DNA of 37,096 bases from DASVRA01 sp036388855 (GCA_036388855.1 DASVRA010000008.1:1-37096), one strand, 5' to 3'. Shown: positions 9,407-17,741, counted from the stretch's first letter. The notes: generated from the sequence alone by a model not told the origin. Program-made: numbers and translations.

Positions 9407-9457
9407 CTTCGGCGATGATAGCTGGATCGGAGGCCGACGCGACAGCTAAGACGACGC

Positions 9458-10318
9458 ATGCCCCAGCCCTCACCACCGCCGAACGCCGATCAGATCGCCG
9501 CCTGGAACGACGCGGCGGGGCCGACCTGGGTCAAGTACGGCGAGGCGCTGGACCGGCAGCTGGAGCCGCACGGACTGGCGGCGATGCAGCGGGCCGGGTT
9601 GGCGGCCGGGCAGCGGGTGCTCGACGTCGGCTGCGGCGGCGGGGCGACGACGCTCGAGATCGCCGGTCGCGTGGCGCCGAATGGCTCGGTGCTCGGAGTA
9701 GACGTTTCGCAGACCCTGCTGGAGCGGGCGCGCGAGCGGGCGCGGGCGGCGGGGCTGAGCAACGCCTCCTTCCAGTGCGCGGACGCGCAGACCCATGCCT
9801 TCCAGCCCGCGGCATTCGACGCGGTGTTCTCCCGCTTCGGGGTGATGTTCTTCGACGATCCGGCCGCGGCCTTCTCGAACCTGCGCCGCGCCGCGCGCCC
9901 GGGAGCCCGCCTCGCCTTCGTCTGCTGGCGCGGCTTAGCCGAAAATCCGTGGATGAGCGCGCCCGTACGCGCCGCCGCGGATGTCGTTCCCCCTCAGCCG
10001 CCCGCGCCCCCAGGCGCGCCGGGGCCGTTCGCCTTCGCCGAACCGGCTCACGTTGCGGGCGTGCTGGCGCAGGCGGGTTGGACCGGCGTCGACATCGAAT
10101 CCCTCTACCTTGAAATGGGCGGTTCCGACCTGGAGACCACCACGGCGGTCATGATGCGCATGGGCCATCTCGGCGCGGCCCTGCGCGAGGCCGGCGCCTC
10201 CCCCGAACTGATGGCGAGGGTCGAGCCGCGGGTGCGCGAGGCCTTGCTGCCCTGGCTCACCGACGATGGCGTGGTGATGATGCCCTCGGCGTGCTGGATC
10301 GTGACCGCGCGGGCTTAG
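9458..10318 (+). CDS. Class I SAM-dependent methyltransferase
   Basis: A 286-aa protein with a Rossmann-like methyltransferase domain. Motif I is RVLDVGCGGGATTLEIAG (about 53-70), which binds S-adenosylmethionine. It is followed by an acidic end of strand 2 (LGVDVSQTLLERA), CADAQ at strand 3 and FDAVFSRFGVMFF at strand 4. This resembles the UbiE/Methyltransf_11 group, and the C-terminal third is specific to an uncharacterised subgroup. The substrate is unknown. Start ATG 9458 is divergent from dnaG by 51 bases. Its stop overlaps that of the next, convergent gene in TTAG. Confidence 0.9.
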   Translation: MPQPSPPPNADQIAAWNDAAGPTWVKYGEALDRQLEPHGLAAMQRAGLAAGQRVLDVGCGGGATTLEIAGRVAPNGSVLGVDVSQTLLERARERARAAGLSNASFQCADAQTHAFQPAAFDAVFSRFGVMFFDDPAAAFSNLRRAARPGARLAFVCWRGLAENPWMSAPVRAAADVVPPQPPAPPGAPGPFAFAEPAHVAGVLAQAGWTGVDIESLYLEMGGSDLETTTAVMMRMGHLGAALREAGASPELMARVEPRVREALLPWLTDDGVVMMPSACWIVTARA

Positions 10319-10848
10319 GCGACGGGGCGCCGGGTCACCTTTTCGTCGGAGTAGGCGGTCCAGACGCCGCCCCGGAGGGCCTCCCAAACCGCTCGGAACT
10401 CGTCGGGGCCCACGCGCGTGATGGTCTGATGAACGCGGGTTGTCCCGCCCTCGTGGCGGGCCTCGCCTTCGAGCACCAGGGTGTCGCCCTTCCGGCCGGG
10501 GGAGCTGAGGCTGGCGAAGGAGCCGCCGCCATCGAACGCCATGCGGATGACCCCTCCCGTGGACGGGTCGCGGCCCCACATGTCGCGCGCCTGGAAGCCT
10601 GGCTGCTCCGAGGCCCCCGCGCCGGCGAACCAGGTTCCGCTCAGCACCGGCTCGACGCGGTACGTCATGGCTTCGGTCTTGCCGGTCCTGGGGTCGCGCG
10701 CCGCCACCCGCCACTGGCCGACGAAATACTGCAGGTCCGAGGCGGCAGGCTTCGCGGCCGCAGGCGTTCCCTCTTGCGCGGCGGCAGCGCCACCCATTGC
10801 GGCGACGGCTAGACAGCTGGCGATCACGCCGGCCTGAAACGCGCTCAT
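10315..10848 (-). CDS. Secreted DUF1579-like protein
   Basis: A 177-aa protein with a signal peptide (about 1-24, ending AAAAQE) and a lipocalin-like beta-rich body: LQYFVGQWRVAARDP (about 39-53), then RVEPVLSGTWFAG and FQARDMWGRDPSTGG. This order, an FVGxW opening followed by a remark-like WGRD strand, is that of DUF1579-type proteins of unknown function, probably periplasmic small-molecule binders. The ATG is preceded by AAGGGAG, and CTATAAA lies about 20 bases further up, so a promoter is likely directly upstream. It converges on the methyltransferase with a 4-base stop overlap. Confidence 0.75.
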   Translation of the reverse strand: MSAFQAGVIASCLAVAAMGGAAAAQEGTPAAAKPAASDLQYFVGQWRVAARDPRTGKTEAMTYRVEPVLSGTWFAGAGASEQPGFQARDMWGRDPSTGGVIRMAFDGGGSFASLSSPGRKGDTLVLEGEARHEGGTTRVHQTITRVGPDEFRAVWEALRGGVWTAYSDEKVTRRPVA

Positions 10849-10951
10849 CGAATGCTCCCTTATCTTTTATAGTTTCTAAGTCGAAGTGCGGAGAGGCGCC
10901 AGCTCAAGGATGCCGCTGGCTAGCCACGGCGCGCGGCGCCAAAGACGCGGC

Positions 10952-12142
10952 ATGAGCACCGTTCAGCGCCTCCGCTCGGTTCCCCGAGGTGTTTGGGCGC
11001 TGGGGCTGGTGTCGATGTTCATGGACGTCTCCTCGGAAATGATCCATGCGCTACTGCCGGTGTTCCTGGTGGGCGGGCTCGGGGCCAGCGTGGCGCTGGT
11101 GGGGGTGATCGAGGGCGTGGCCGAGGCGACGGCCTCGGTGACCAAGGTGTTCTCCGGCTGGCTGTCGGACCGGCTGGGCAAGCGCAAGCTGCTGGCGGTG
11201 ATCGGCTACGGACTGGCGGCCCTGACCAAGCCGGTGTTCCCGCTGGCGTCCACGCCGGTGGAGGTGCTGGGCGCGCGGTTCGCCGACCGGGTGGGCAAGG
11301 GCATCCGGGGCGCGCCGCGCGATGCGCTGGTGGCCGACCTGACGGCGCCCGGCGCGCGTGGGGCGGCGTTTGGGCTAAGGCAGTCGCTCGACACCGTGGG
11401 AGCGTTCGCAGGACCGCTGATCGCCATCGCGCTGATGGCGCTGCTGAACGACGACACCCGCGCGGTGTTCGGCTGGGCGGTGGTCCCGGCGCTGATCGCG
11501 GTGGCGTTGCTGGTCGTGGGTGTGGAGGACGTGCGGCCGGCGCGCGAGGCCGGGGTGCGGCCGCCTCCCGTGCGCTGGAGCGAACTGCGGGGGCTGAGCG
11601 CCGCCTATTGGACGGTGGTGGGCGTGGGGCTGGTGTTCACCCTGGCGCGGTTCAGCGAGGCGTTCCTGATCCTGCGCGCTTCGGACGCCGGGTTGGCGGC
11701 GGCTTTGGTTCCACTGGTGCTGGTGGTTATGAACGTCACCTATGCCGTGATTTCCGCGCCGGCGGGGAGTTTGGCGGACCAGTTGGACCGGCGGGTGCTG
11801 CTGGGCGCGGGGCTGCTGGCGCTGATCGGTGCGGACCTGATCCTGGCGCTGGTCCCCACCGTGACAGGCGCATTGGCTGGAGCGGCGGTGTGGGGCCTGC
11901 ACATGGGGCTGACGCAGGGGCTGCTGGCGGCGTGGGTGGCGGACGCGGCGCCGGACCGGCTGAGGGGGACGGCGTTCGGGGTGTTCAACCTCGTCACCGG
12001 TATGGCGCTGCTGGCGGCCAGCACTCTGGCCGGGGTGCTGTGGTCGGCTATGGGGCCGGCGGCGACCTTCCTCACGGGAGCGGCGTTGGCCGCCGCGGCG
12101 CTGGCCGGAGGCGCGGCGCTGCTCAGGCCCGCGCGCGGTTAG
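10952..12142 (+). CDS. Major facilitator superfamily transporter
   Basis: A 396-aa inner-membrane protein with about 11-12 hydrophobic helices in two halves. The MFS motif A between helices 2 and 3 is GWLSDRLGKRK (about 69-79), and a second, weaker copy, GSLADQLDRR, lies between helices 8 and 9. DRVGKGIRGAPRDALVAD after helix 4 is a motif shared by a subgroup of MFS proteins annotated as drug or metabolite efflux. The start chosen is ATG 10952 (MSTVQRL); an upstream ATG at 10886 would add 22 Arg-rich residues. Substrate unknown. The stop TAG overlaps the der stop. Confidence 0.92.
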   Translation: MSTVQRLRSVPRGVWALGLVSMFMDVSSEMIHALLPVFLVGGLGASVALVGVIEGVAEATASVTKVFSGWLSDRLGKRKLLAVIGYGLAALTKPVFPLASTPVEVLGARFADRVGKGIRGAPRDALVADLTAPGARGAAFGLRQSLDTVGAFAGPLIAIALMALLNDDTRAVFGWAVVPALIAVALLVVGVEDVRPAREAGVRPPPVRWSELRGLSAAYWTVVGVGLVFTLARFSEAFLILRASDAGLAAALVPLVLVVMNVTYAVISAPAGSLADQLDRRVLLGAGLLALIGADLILALVPTVTGALAGAAVWGLHMGLTQGLLAAWVADAAPDRLRGTAFGVFNLVTGMALLAASTLAGVLWSAMGPAATFLTGAALAAAALAGGAALLRPARG

Positions 12143-13539
12143 CCGCCGCGCTTCTGTTGTGGTCGCCGCGGCGGCCGGCCGGGTGTCCGAGGCGGCGGTT
12201 GGCGGTCGCCCTCGACGTAAGGGTTGGCGCCGCTCTTCACCGTCAAGCGGATAGGGACGCCCTGGAGGTCGAAGGAGTCGCGGATGCCGTTGACCAGGTA
12301 GCGGCGGTAGCTGTCGGGGAGTTGGCTGGCGCGGGAGGCGAACAGCACGAAGGTGGGAGGCCGGGCCTTGGTCTGGGCCATGTATTTGGGCTTGACCCGC
12401 TTGCCGTTGACGGCGGGCGGCGGGTGGCGCTGGACGGCGACCCCGAGCCAGTCGTTGAGGTCGCGGGTCTTGATCCGGGCGGACCACTGGCGGTGGGCTT
12501 CGAGGATGGCGGGCATCAGGCGCTCGAGGCCGCGGCCGGTCCTGGCCGAGAGGGCGACGAGCTGGGCGCCGCGAAGCTGGGGCAGCTTTTCGTTGGCGAC
12601 TTGAGACAGCTCCTTCAGCCGCGCCTGGGGTTCGCTGACCAGGTCCCACTTGGCCAGCACATAGACCAGCGCCCTCCCCTCGCGCTCGACCAGGTCGGCG
12701 ATCTGCAGGTCCTGGATCTCGAAGGCGCCGTCGGCGTCCATGATCAGCACCACCACCTCGGCGAAGGTGATGGCGCGCAAGGTGTCGGAGACGGAGAGGC
12801 GCTCCAGCTTCTCCTGCACCCGGGCCTTGCGGCGCATGCCGGCGGTGTCGACCAGGCGGATGGCGCGGCCCCGCCACTCCCAGTCCACCGAGATGGCGTC
12901 GCGGGTGATGCCGGCTTCGGGGCCGGTGAGCAGGCGGTCTTCGCCGATCAGGGCGTTGATCAGGGTGGATTTGCCGGCGTTCGGGCGCCCGACGATGGCG
13001 ATGCGGACCGGCTTGTCGGCCTCTGCGTCGTCGTCTTCGCTTTCGGGCGGCTCCAGCGGCAGCAGGGCCTCATAGAGGTCGGCCATGCCCTCGCCGTGCT
13101 CGGCGGAGATGCCGATCGGCTCCCCCAGGCCCAGGCGATAGGCCTCGCCGAGGCCCGACTCCCCTGCCCTGCCCTCGGCCTTGTTGGCGGCGACGATCAC
13201 CGGCTTGTCCCGGCGGCGCAGGATCGAGGCGAACACCTCGTCCAGCGCGGTGACGCCTTCGCGGGCGTCAATCAGGAACAGGGCGGCGTCGGCTTCGTCC
13301 AGCGCCAGCTCGGTCTGGGCGCGCATGCGGGCTTCGAGGCTCTGGTCGGCCACGTCCTCGAAGCCGGCGGTGTCGATCAGCAGCAGGTCGAGGTCGCCGA
13401 GGCTGCCGGAGGCGAAGCGGCGGTCGCGGGTGACGCCGGGGCGGTCGTCGACGATAGCCAGCTTCTTGCCGGCCAGCCGGTTGAACAGGGTGGACTTGCC
13501 GACATTGGGGCGGCCGACGATGGCGAGCTTCAGCGGCAT
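12139..13539 (-). CDS. der: Ribosome biogenesis GTPase Der (EngA)
   Basis: An essential double-GTPase needed for maturation of the 50S ribosomal subunit. The product is 466 aa. The first G domain has P-loop GRPNVGKS (9-16) and a DTAGFE switch. The second has P-loop GRPNAGKS at about 183-190 and DTAGMRRK, with AKWD as its G4 motif. The C-terminal KH-like RNA-binding domain ends with a basic Arg/Pro-rich tail. The start MPLKLAIVG at 13539 was chosen because the P-loop sits at its usual position. An ATG 9 bases upstream is possible, and the longer upstream frame does not resemble the family. It lies 37 bases downstream of the DoxX gene. Confidence 0.97.
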   Translation of the reverse strand: MPLKLAIVGRPNVGKSTLFNRLAGKKLAIVDDRPGVTRDRRFASGSLGDLDLLLIDTAGFEDVADQSLEARMRAQTELALDEADAALFLIDAREGVTALDEVFASILRRRDKPVIVAANKAEGRAGESGLGEAYRLGLGEPIGISAEHGEGMADLYEALLPLEPPESEDDDAEADKPVRIAIVGRPNAGKSTLINALIGEDRLLTGPEAGITRDAISVDWEWRGRAIRLVDTAGMRRKARVQEKLERLSVSDTLRAITFAEVVVLIMDADGAFEIQDLQIADLVEREGRALVYVLAKWDLVSEPQARLKELSQVANEKLPQLRGAQLVALSARTGRGLERLMPAILEAHRQWSARIKTRDLNDWLGVAVQRHPPPAVNGKRVKPKYMAQTKARPPTFVLFASRASQLPDSYRRYLVNGIRDSFDLQGVPIRLTVKSGANPYVEGDRQPPPRTPGRPPRRPQQKRGG

Positions 13540-13576
13540 GGGCCGCATGTGGCGTTCGGCGGGGTCGCGGGCAAGC

Positions 13577-14014
13577 TCAGAAGCGGCGGCGGTGGTCCGA
13601 GCGCTCGAACACGCGGTCCAGACCGAAGCGGCCGGAGCCGTGGGCGGCGAGGTAGAGGCCGATGCAGACCAGGCAGGCGGAGGGGAACGATCCGCGCACG
13701 CCGCCGAAGCGGTCGACCATGGCGATGGCGACAAGGAAGTTCACCGCGCAGACCACACCGGCCCAGCGGGTGAACAGGCCGGTGACGAAGGCGAGGCCTA
13801 CGGTGAACTGGGCCAGCACCGACAACGGCGCCATCACCTCTGGCGCGGGGAAGTGGAACTTGGCCAGGAAGGCGACGAACTCGGCCATGCGCTCAGTGCT
13901 GGTGATGTTGTCCCACACGCCCCAGACCAGGAACGCGCCGGCCATCAGGCGCAGCAGCAGCAGCCCCAGATCGGAGAACCGCCGCAGCGGCGTCAGGAAC
14001 ACCAGGTCGAGCAT
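13577..14014 (-). CDS. DoxX family membrane protein
   Basis: A 145-aa inner-membrane protein with four hydrophobic helices. LGLLLLRLMAGAFLVWGVWD (about 15-34) is the first helix. FHFPAPEVMAPLSVLAQF and TGLFTRWAGVVCAVNFLVA follow in the order seen in DoxX/DoxD-like proteins. Members are linked to quinone or thiosulfate metabolism in some species, but most are uncharacterised. The start at 14014 (MLDLVF) has AGGGG just upstream. The longer frame to 14119 is translated REP hairpin and is rejected. It reads toward der and may be co-transcribed with it. Confidence 0.88.
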   Translation of the reverse strand: MLDLVFLTPLRRFSDLGLLLLRLMAGAFLVWGVWDNITSTERMAEFVAFLAKFHFPAPEVMAPLSVLAQFTVGLAFVTGLFTRWAGVVCAVNFLVAIAMVDRFGGVRGSFPSACLVCIGLYLAAHGSGRFGLDRVFERSDHRRRF

Positions 14015-14061
14015 TGCGACACCCCTTGAGGGCCCTCGCGATGCGGCGGAGGAACCGAAAA

Positions 14062-14142
14062 CCTCGCCCTTCGACAGGCTCAGGATGAGGTTTTCTACTG
14101 CGGCATCAGTAGGCCTCATCCTGAGCCTGTCGAAGGACGAGG
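14062..14142. repeat. REP-like long inverted repeat (intergenic hairpin)
   Basis: Arms 14062-14090 and 14114-14142 are 29 bases each with one mismatch. They contain CTTCGACAGGCTCAGGATGA and its complement. The loop has its own inner stem CTACTG/CAGTAG (14095-14100, 14107-14112). This sequence type is widely scattered between genes in many alphaproteobacteria. It lies between ku and DoxX, both read leftward, and may insulate transcription or stabilise message ends. Confidence 0.85.
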
Positions 14143-14223
14143 CCGGACCATGAACCTCGCAAGAACCCTGACAGGTGAGCTAGGCCATGGCGGCGGCGCC
14201 ACCTAGTGAAGCTTTGGTAAGGC

Positions 14224-15084
14224 TCAGGCCCGCTTCTTCGCCGGGGCCTTCTTGGCCGGCGCTTTGGCGGGGGTTTTGGCCGCCGCGGGCTTGCGCCAGT
14301 CGCCGCCGCCCGCCTCCCCGAGGCTCTTGCGCAGCGCCTCCATCAGGTCGACGACGTTGGTGGCTTCCGCCTCCTCGGGCGCACTGGGGGCGACCGCGCC
14401 CTTCTCCTTCTCCTTGATCAGGGCCTTGAGCGCGTCTTCGTAGCGGTCGTTGAACTGGCTCGGGTCGAACTCGCCTTCGAGCTGGTCGATGATCTTCTCG
14501 GCGATGGCGATCATCTGCTCGTCGGGCTTCACCTCGGGGATGTCGCCGAAATAGTCGGCGGCGTCGCGTACCTCGCCATTGGTGCGCAGGGTGTAGGCCA
14601 GCAGGCCCTTGCCGCGCGGCTCCAGCGCCAGCAGCCGCTCGCGCTGGTGCATGACCAGGCGGCCCAGCGCGATGCGGTCCTGGCGCGCCATCGCCTCGCG
14701 GATCACGCCGAATGCCTCGGCCGCGATCTTGCCGTCGGGGACGAGGAAGTAGGGGTCGTTCCAATACATGCGGTCGATGTCGGCGGCGGCGACGAACTTC
14801 TCGATGTCGATCACCTTGGTGGACTCCAGCCGCACGGATTCGATTTCCTCCTGCGTGACGACCACGTAGTGGCCCTTGGAGATCTCGTAGCCCTTGACCA
14901 GGTCGGAACGCGGCACCGGCCCGATCTCGGGATCGGTGGTGATCATCTTGATGCGGTTGTGGGTGTCCTTGTGCAGCAGGTTGAAATGCACGTCGCCGGT
15001 CGAGGACGTGCCGGTGTAGAGCGCCACGGGGCAGGTCACGAGCGACAGGCGGAGGTGGCCTTGCCAGGTCGGGCGGGGCGCCAT
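14224..15084 (-). CDS. ku: Non-homologous end-joining protein Ku
   Basis: A 286-aa bacterial Ku, a homodimeric ring that binds DNA double-strand ends and recruits LigD. The Ku core spans about residues 5-250. WQGHLRLSLVTCPVALYTGT opens the beta-barrel, and VVTQEEIESVRLESTKVIDI and YFLVPDGKIAAEAFGVIREA follow at the usual spacing. The C-terminus (about 265-286) is an Ala/Pro/Lys-rich basic tail, common in bacterial Ku and thought to contact DNA. Start ATG 15084. No ligD is visible in the window, so the ligase partner would have to be elsewhere. Confidence 0.97.
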   Translation of the reverse strand: MAPRPTWQGHLRLSLVTCPVALYTGTSSTGDVHFNLLHKDTHNRIKMITTDPEIGPVPRSDLVKGYEISKGHYVVVTQEEIESVRLESTKVIDIEKFVAAADIDRMYWNDPYFLVPDGKIAAEAFGVIREAMARQDRIALGRLVMHQRERLLALEPRGKGLLAYTLRTNGEVRDAADYFGDIPEVKPDEQMIAIAEKIIDQLEGEFDPSQFNDRYEDALKALIKEKEKGAVAPSAPEEAEATNVVDLMEALRKSLGEAGGGDWRKPAAAKTPAKAPAKKAPAKKRA

Positions 15085-15149
15085 GCGGGAGTCTCCACGG
15101 TGTTCACCGGCTCAACGCCGAGCTTGCGGGAATCGTTCAGGAGCTTGGC

Positions 15150-15401
15150 TTGAGCGGTGACGAAGAGATCGTGGTGGACGCGCGCGGGCACCGGTGCCCG
15201 GTGCCCTCTTTGCGGCTGCGGCGGGCGCTGGAGCGCGCTCAGCGGGGGAGGCTCGTGCGATTGATCGCCGACGACCCTATGGCGCGGATCGACGTCCCGC
15301 ATCTGCTGGCGCAGCTGGGGCTGCCTTTGCTCGAGACTTCGGGCGACGCTCCGGCGCTGGAGTTTGTGACACGGGCGGGGTGCGCACCCGGCGGTTCCTG
15401 A
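15150..15401 (+). CDS. TusA-like sulfur-carrier family protein
   Basis: An 83-aa protein of the TusA/SirA/YedF fold. VDARGHRCPVPSLRLRRAL (about 9-27) contains the CPxP motif whose Cys carries persulfide sulfur in TusA. LIADDPMARIDVPHLLAQLG (about 38-57) matches the second conserved block. It is therefore a real gene despite being short. The start is TTG at 15150 with AGGAG 6 bases upstream. The usual TusA partners (TusBCD/E) are absent, so the role could be sulfur transfer or selenium/redox metabolism. The last 125 bases overlap yihY on the other strand. Confidence 0.82.
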   Translation: MSGDEEIVVDARGHRCPVPSLRLRRALERAQRGRLVRLIADDPMARIDVPHLLAQLGLPLLETSGDAPALEFVTRAGCAPGGS

Positions 15402-16308
15402 GGTCCTCCAGCTGAGGGATGTGCCGCTTGCCCAGCAGAACTTCCAGTTCAGTAGCCAAAGCCGCGCCATAGAAGACGCCGTTCACGTTCCACGAGAGCC
15501 AGATCAGGAAGATCACCACCGCGGCGATCGAGCCGTAGGTGGCGCCCAGGTCCGGCAACTGCTGGACGTAGTAGGCGCAGAGCCACGAGGCGCCGAGCGA
15601 GAGGGCGGTGGCGATGGCCCCTCCCACCGTGGAGGCCCGCCAGGCCACCGGCCGGCGCGACATCCCCCAGCGGTAGATGAGCGTGAAGGCGATCAGCAGG
15701 CCGAGCGTCGCCCAGGTCCATTCGCTGAAGATCCACCAGAGGCCCTTCAGCGGCGTCAGGCCGAAGGCGACGCCCATCACCCGCACCGCCAGGAAGGTGG
15801 AGGAGATCATGATCATCAGCGCGAACAGGCCGATCGCCACGCCGAAGGCGAAGACGTTGAACAGCAGGAAGCTGCGCGGGCGCTCCTCGTCGTGGATCAG
15901 CGACAGGCCGGCGAGCAGCGCCTTCACACCTTTCTGCGCGGCGTAGAGGCCGATCAGCACCGCGATGGCGCTCTGCACCGAGACAATGCGGATCGGCGCC
16001 ATGGCCAGCCGCTGCAGTTCGCGGCTGAACAGGCCCTCGGCGCCCGGCGGCAGGGCGCGGGCGAAGAAGTCCGCCTGGGCGGCCGCTTCCTGGGGCGAGA
16101 ACAGCAGGCTGTAGAGGCCGATCAGGATGGCGAGCGCCGGGAACACGGCCATCAGCGCCGAGAAGCAGACCCCGCCGACGTAGAGCATGGCGTCGCGGCC
16201 CTGGGATCGATGCCAGGCGCGGCCCATCACCTGGATCACCGCCTGGCCCCAGTGCGTGGGGTCGTAGTCGAAGTTGTAGAGCCGTCGCCAGTCCATGCGC
16301 GGGAGCAT
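15277..16308 (-). CDS. YihY/BrkB family inner-membrane protein
   Basis: A 343-aa membrane protein of the YihY/virulence factor BrkB family, once mislabelled RNase BN. Five to six hydrophobic helices lie between about residues 40 and 290. Conserved blocks include MLYVGGVCFSALMAVFPALA (about 41-60) and YGSIAAVVIFLIWLSWNVNG near residue 270. A cytoplasmic Pro/Ala/Arg-rich tail (about 303-343) is the part that overlaps the TusA-like gene in antisense. The function of the family is not established. The start may be ATG 16308 or 16296 (MDWRRLYNF); neither has a good Shine-Dalgarno sequence. Confidence 0.92.
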   Translation of the reverse strand: MLPRMDWRRLYNFDYDPTHWGQAVIQVMGRAWHRSQGRDAMLYVGGVCFSALMAVFPALAILIGLYSLLFSPQEAAAQADFFARALPPGAEGLFSRELQRLAMAPIRIVSVQSAIAVLIGLYAAQKGVKALLAGLSLIHDEERPRSFLLFNVFAFGVAIGLFALMIMISSTFLAVRVMGVAFGLTPLKGLWWIFSEWTWATLGLLIAFTLIYRWGMSRRPVAWRASTVGGAIATALSLGASWLCAYYVQQLPDLGATYGSIAAVVIFLIWLSWNVNGVFYGAALATELEVLLGKRHIPQLEDLRNRRVRTPPVSQTPAPERRPKSRAKAAPAAPADAGRRSAP

Positions 16309-16413
16309 CCGGGCGACTTAAGCCAAATCGAAGGCGGCGGGAAACGCGCGTGGAGGCTCGCGCCGCTTCGCGCCTCTGCTATGGTCCGCGAGATTCCGGG
16401 GTGGGGAGCAGGT

Positions 16414-17739
16414 TTGTCGCTGGAGCCGCGCGTTCTGATCGTCGCTCGCGAGGACGGCGTGGCCGGTCCGCTGGCCGCCGGCCTAGACCGGCTGGGCTGG
16501 CGCACGGCCACCGCGCGCGGCTCCTACGGCGCGCTGGCGCTGCTGGCGGATTTCTCCATCGAGGCGGCGATCATCGACCTCGACACCGTCGGCGTCGATC
16601 CAGTGCTGCTGGCGCGCAAGCTGAAGCAGGCGGCGGCGCCGCGGCGGCTGCCGGTTGTGGCGCTTGGCGAAGGCGCGCGCGATCAGGCGGCGGGCGCCTT
16701 CGACCTCGCCCTGCCCTCCCCGCCCCACCCGAACCAGGCGGCTATGCGGCTGGACGCCCTGCTGCGCACAGCGGTGGCGGAGGAGGAGTTCGAGCGGCGC
16801 CTGCTGACCTTCGCCGAGCGCGGCTGCCGGCTGGAACTGCCCGAGCAGAACCCCCGCCCCTATCGCGTCCTCGCCGTTGGCGAGCCCGCGCCGCAGTTCC
16901 TGGCCCTGTCGCACGCCCTGTCCCGAGCCGGCGCGGAGGCGGTCGGCGCCTTCACCGCCTACACCGCCTTCGACTACTTGCATGAGCGCACCTTCGACGC
17001 GGTGGTGCTGTGGGCCGGCGGCGACCAGAGCGAGGCGCTGTCCATCGCGGCGGGTATGCGGCGCAACACCCGCCTATTCCATCTGCCCGCGCTGCTCTGC
17101 CTGAAGGAAGGCTCGGCGGTGACGCCCTCAGAGGCTTATGCGCGCGGCGTCTCGGACGTGGCGGGGCTGGACACGCCGCCGGAGGAGGCGGCCGGACGCG
17201 CGGTGGAGCTGGCCAAGGCCTACCGCCGCCAGAGCGCCATCCGCCAGGCGCTGGACAAGGCGCGCGCCTCCGGCCTGATGGACGCTGCGACGGGGCTGTT
17301 CACCCGCGAGCTGTTCGCCGCCCACCTGGCGCGTTTGGCGCGGAAGGCGGGCGAAACACAGCGGCCGCTGTCGGTGTGCGTGCTCAAGGTCGCCGACCGG
17401 CCCCTGACCAATGTGATGCGCCGCGAGGGCTGGCTGGAGCGGGCGATCCCGCAGATCGGGTCGATGATCGGCCGCCTGGTCCGCGCCGAGGACACCGCCG
17501 CGCGGGTGGGGCCGGAGGTGTTCGCGCTGGCCCTCCCCGGGACGGGCGCGGCCCAGGCGCGGCTGGCGGCCGAGCGGATCGCCGCGGTGATCGCCTGCAC
17601 CGGCTTCGAGGCGGGACCGGACCGTCCCGCCTTCGTCGTCGACTTTGACATCGGCGCCTCGGCCGTAGCCCCCGGCGAGCCGGTAGGGGCGGCGCTGGAG
17701 CGTGCGGCCGCAGGGACGCCGCAGCGGCAGGCGGGTTGA
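16414..17739 (+). CDS. popA: PopA-like c-di-GMP effector (REC-REC-GGDEF, degenerate)
   Basis: A 441-aa protein with two receiver domains (about 5-125 and 150-270) and a C-terminal GGDEF domain (about 285-435). In Caulobacter, PopA binds c-di-GMP and recruits RcdA and substrates such as CtrA to the ClpXP pole for cell-cycle degradation. Receiver 1 keeps Asp at D55 (IIDLD). Receiver 2 has Trp where Asp is expected (FDAVVLW). The GGDEF motif is replaced by VGPEV (365-369), so cyclase activity is unlikely. The I-site RAED (357-360) sits 5 residues upstream, as required to bind c-di-GMP. With the TTG start at 16414 (GGGGAG 5 bases before) the I-site Arg is 357 and the Asp is 55, the numbers I recall for Caulobacter PopA. 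An ATG at 16381 is the alternative. Confidence 0.88.
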   Translation: MSLEPRVLIVAREDGVAGPLAAGLDRLGWRTATARGSYGALALLADFSIEAAIIDLDTVGVDPVLLARKLKQAAAPRRLPVVALGEGARDQAAGAFDLALPSPPHPNQAAMRLDALLRTAVAEEEFERRLLTFAERGCRLELPEQNPRPYRVLAVGEPAPQFLALSHALSRAGAEAVGAFTAYTAFDYLHERTFDAVVLWAGGDQSEALSIAAGMRRNTRLFHLPALLCLKEGSAVTPSEAYARGVSDVAGLDTPPEEAAGRAVELAKAYRRQSAIRQALDKARASGLMDAATGLFTRELFAAHLARLARKAGETQRPLSVCVLKVADRPLTNVMRREGWLERAIPQIGSMIGRLVRAEDTAARVGPEVFALALPGTGAAQARLAAERIAAVIACTGFEAGPDRPAFVVDFDIGASAVAPGEPVGAALERAAAGTPQRQAG

Positions 17740-17741
17740 GG

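Noticed and set aside
10993..13773. 926-codon plus-strand frame across the MFS gene and der
   Set aside because: It runs in another frame through two well-recognised genes and is Gly/Arg/Ala-rich without motifs.
14015..14119. Extended N-terminus of the DoxX protein
   Set aside because: The extra residues are a translation of the REP hairpin and there is a better start with a ribosome-binding site at 14014.
15421..16413. N-terminal extension of the popA frame antisense to yihY
   Set aside because: It is open by chance opposite yihY and highly charged. The receiver domain starts just after TTG 16414, where a ribosome-binding site is present.
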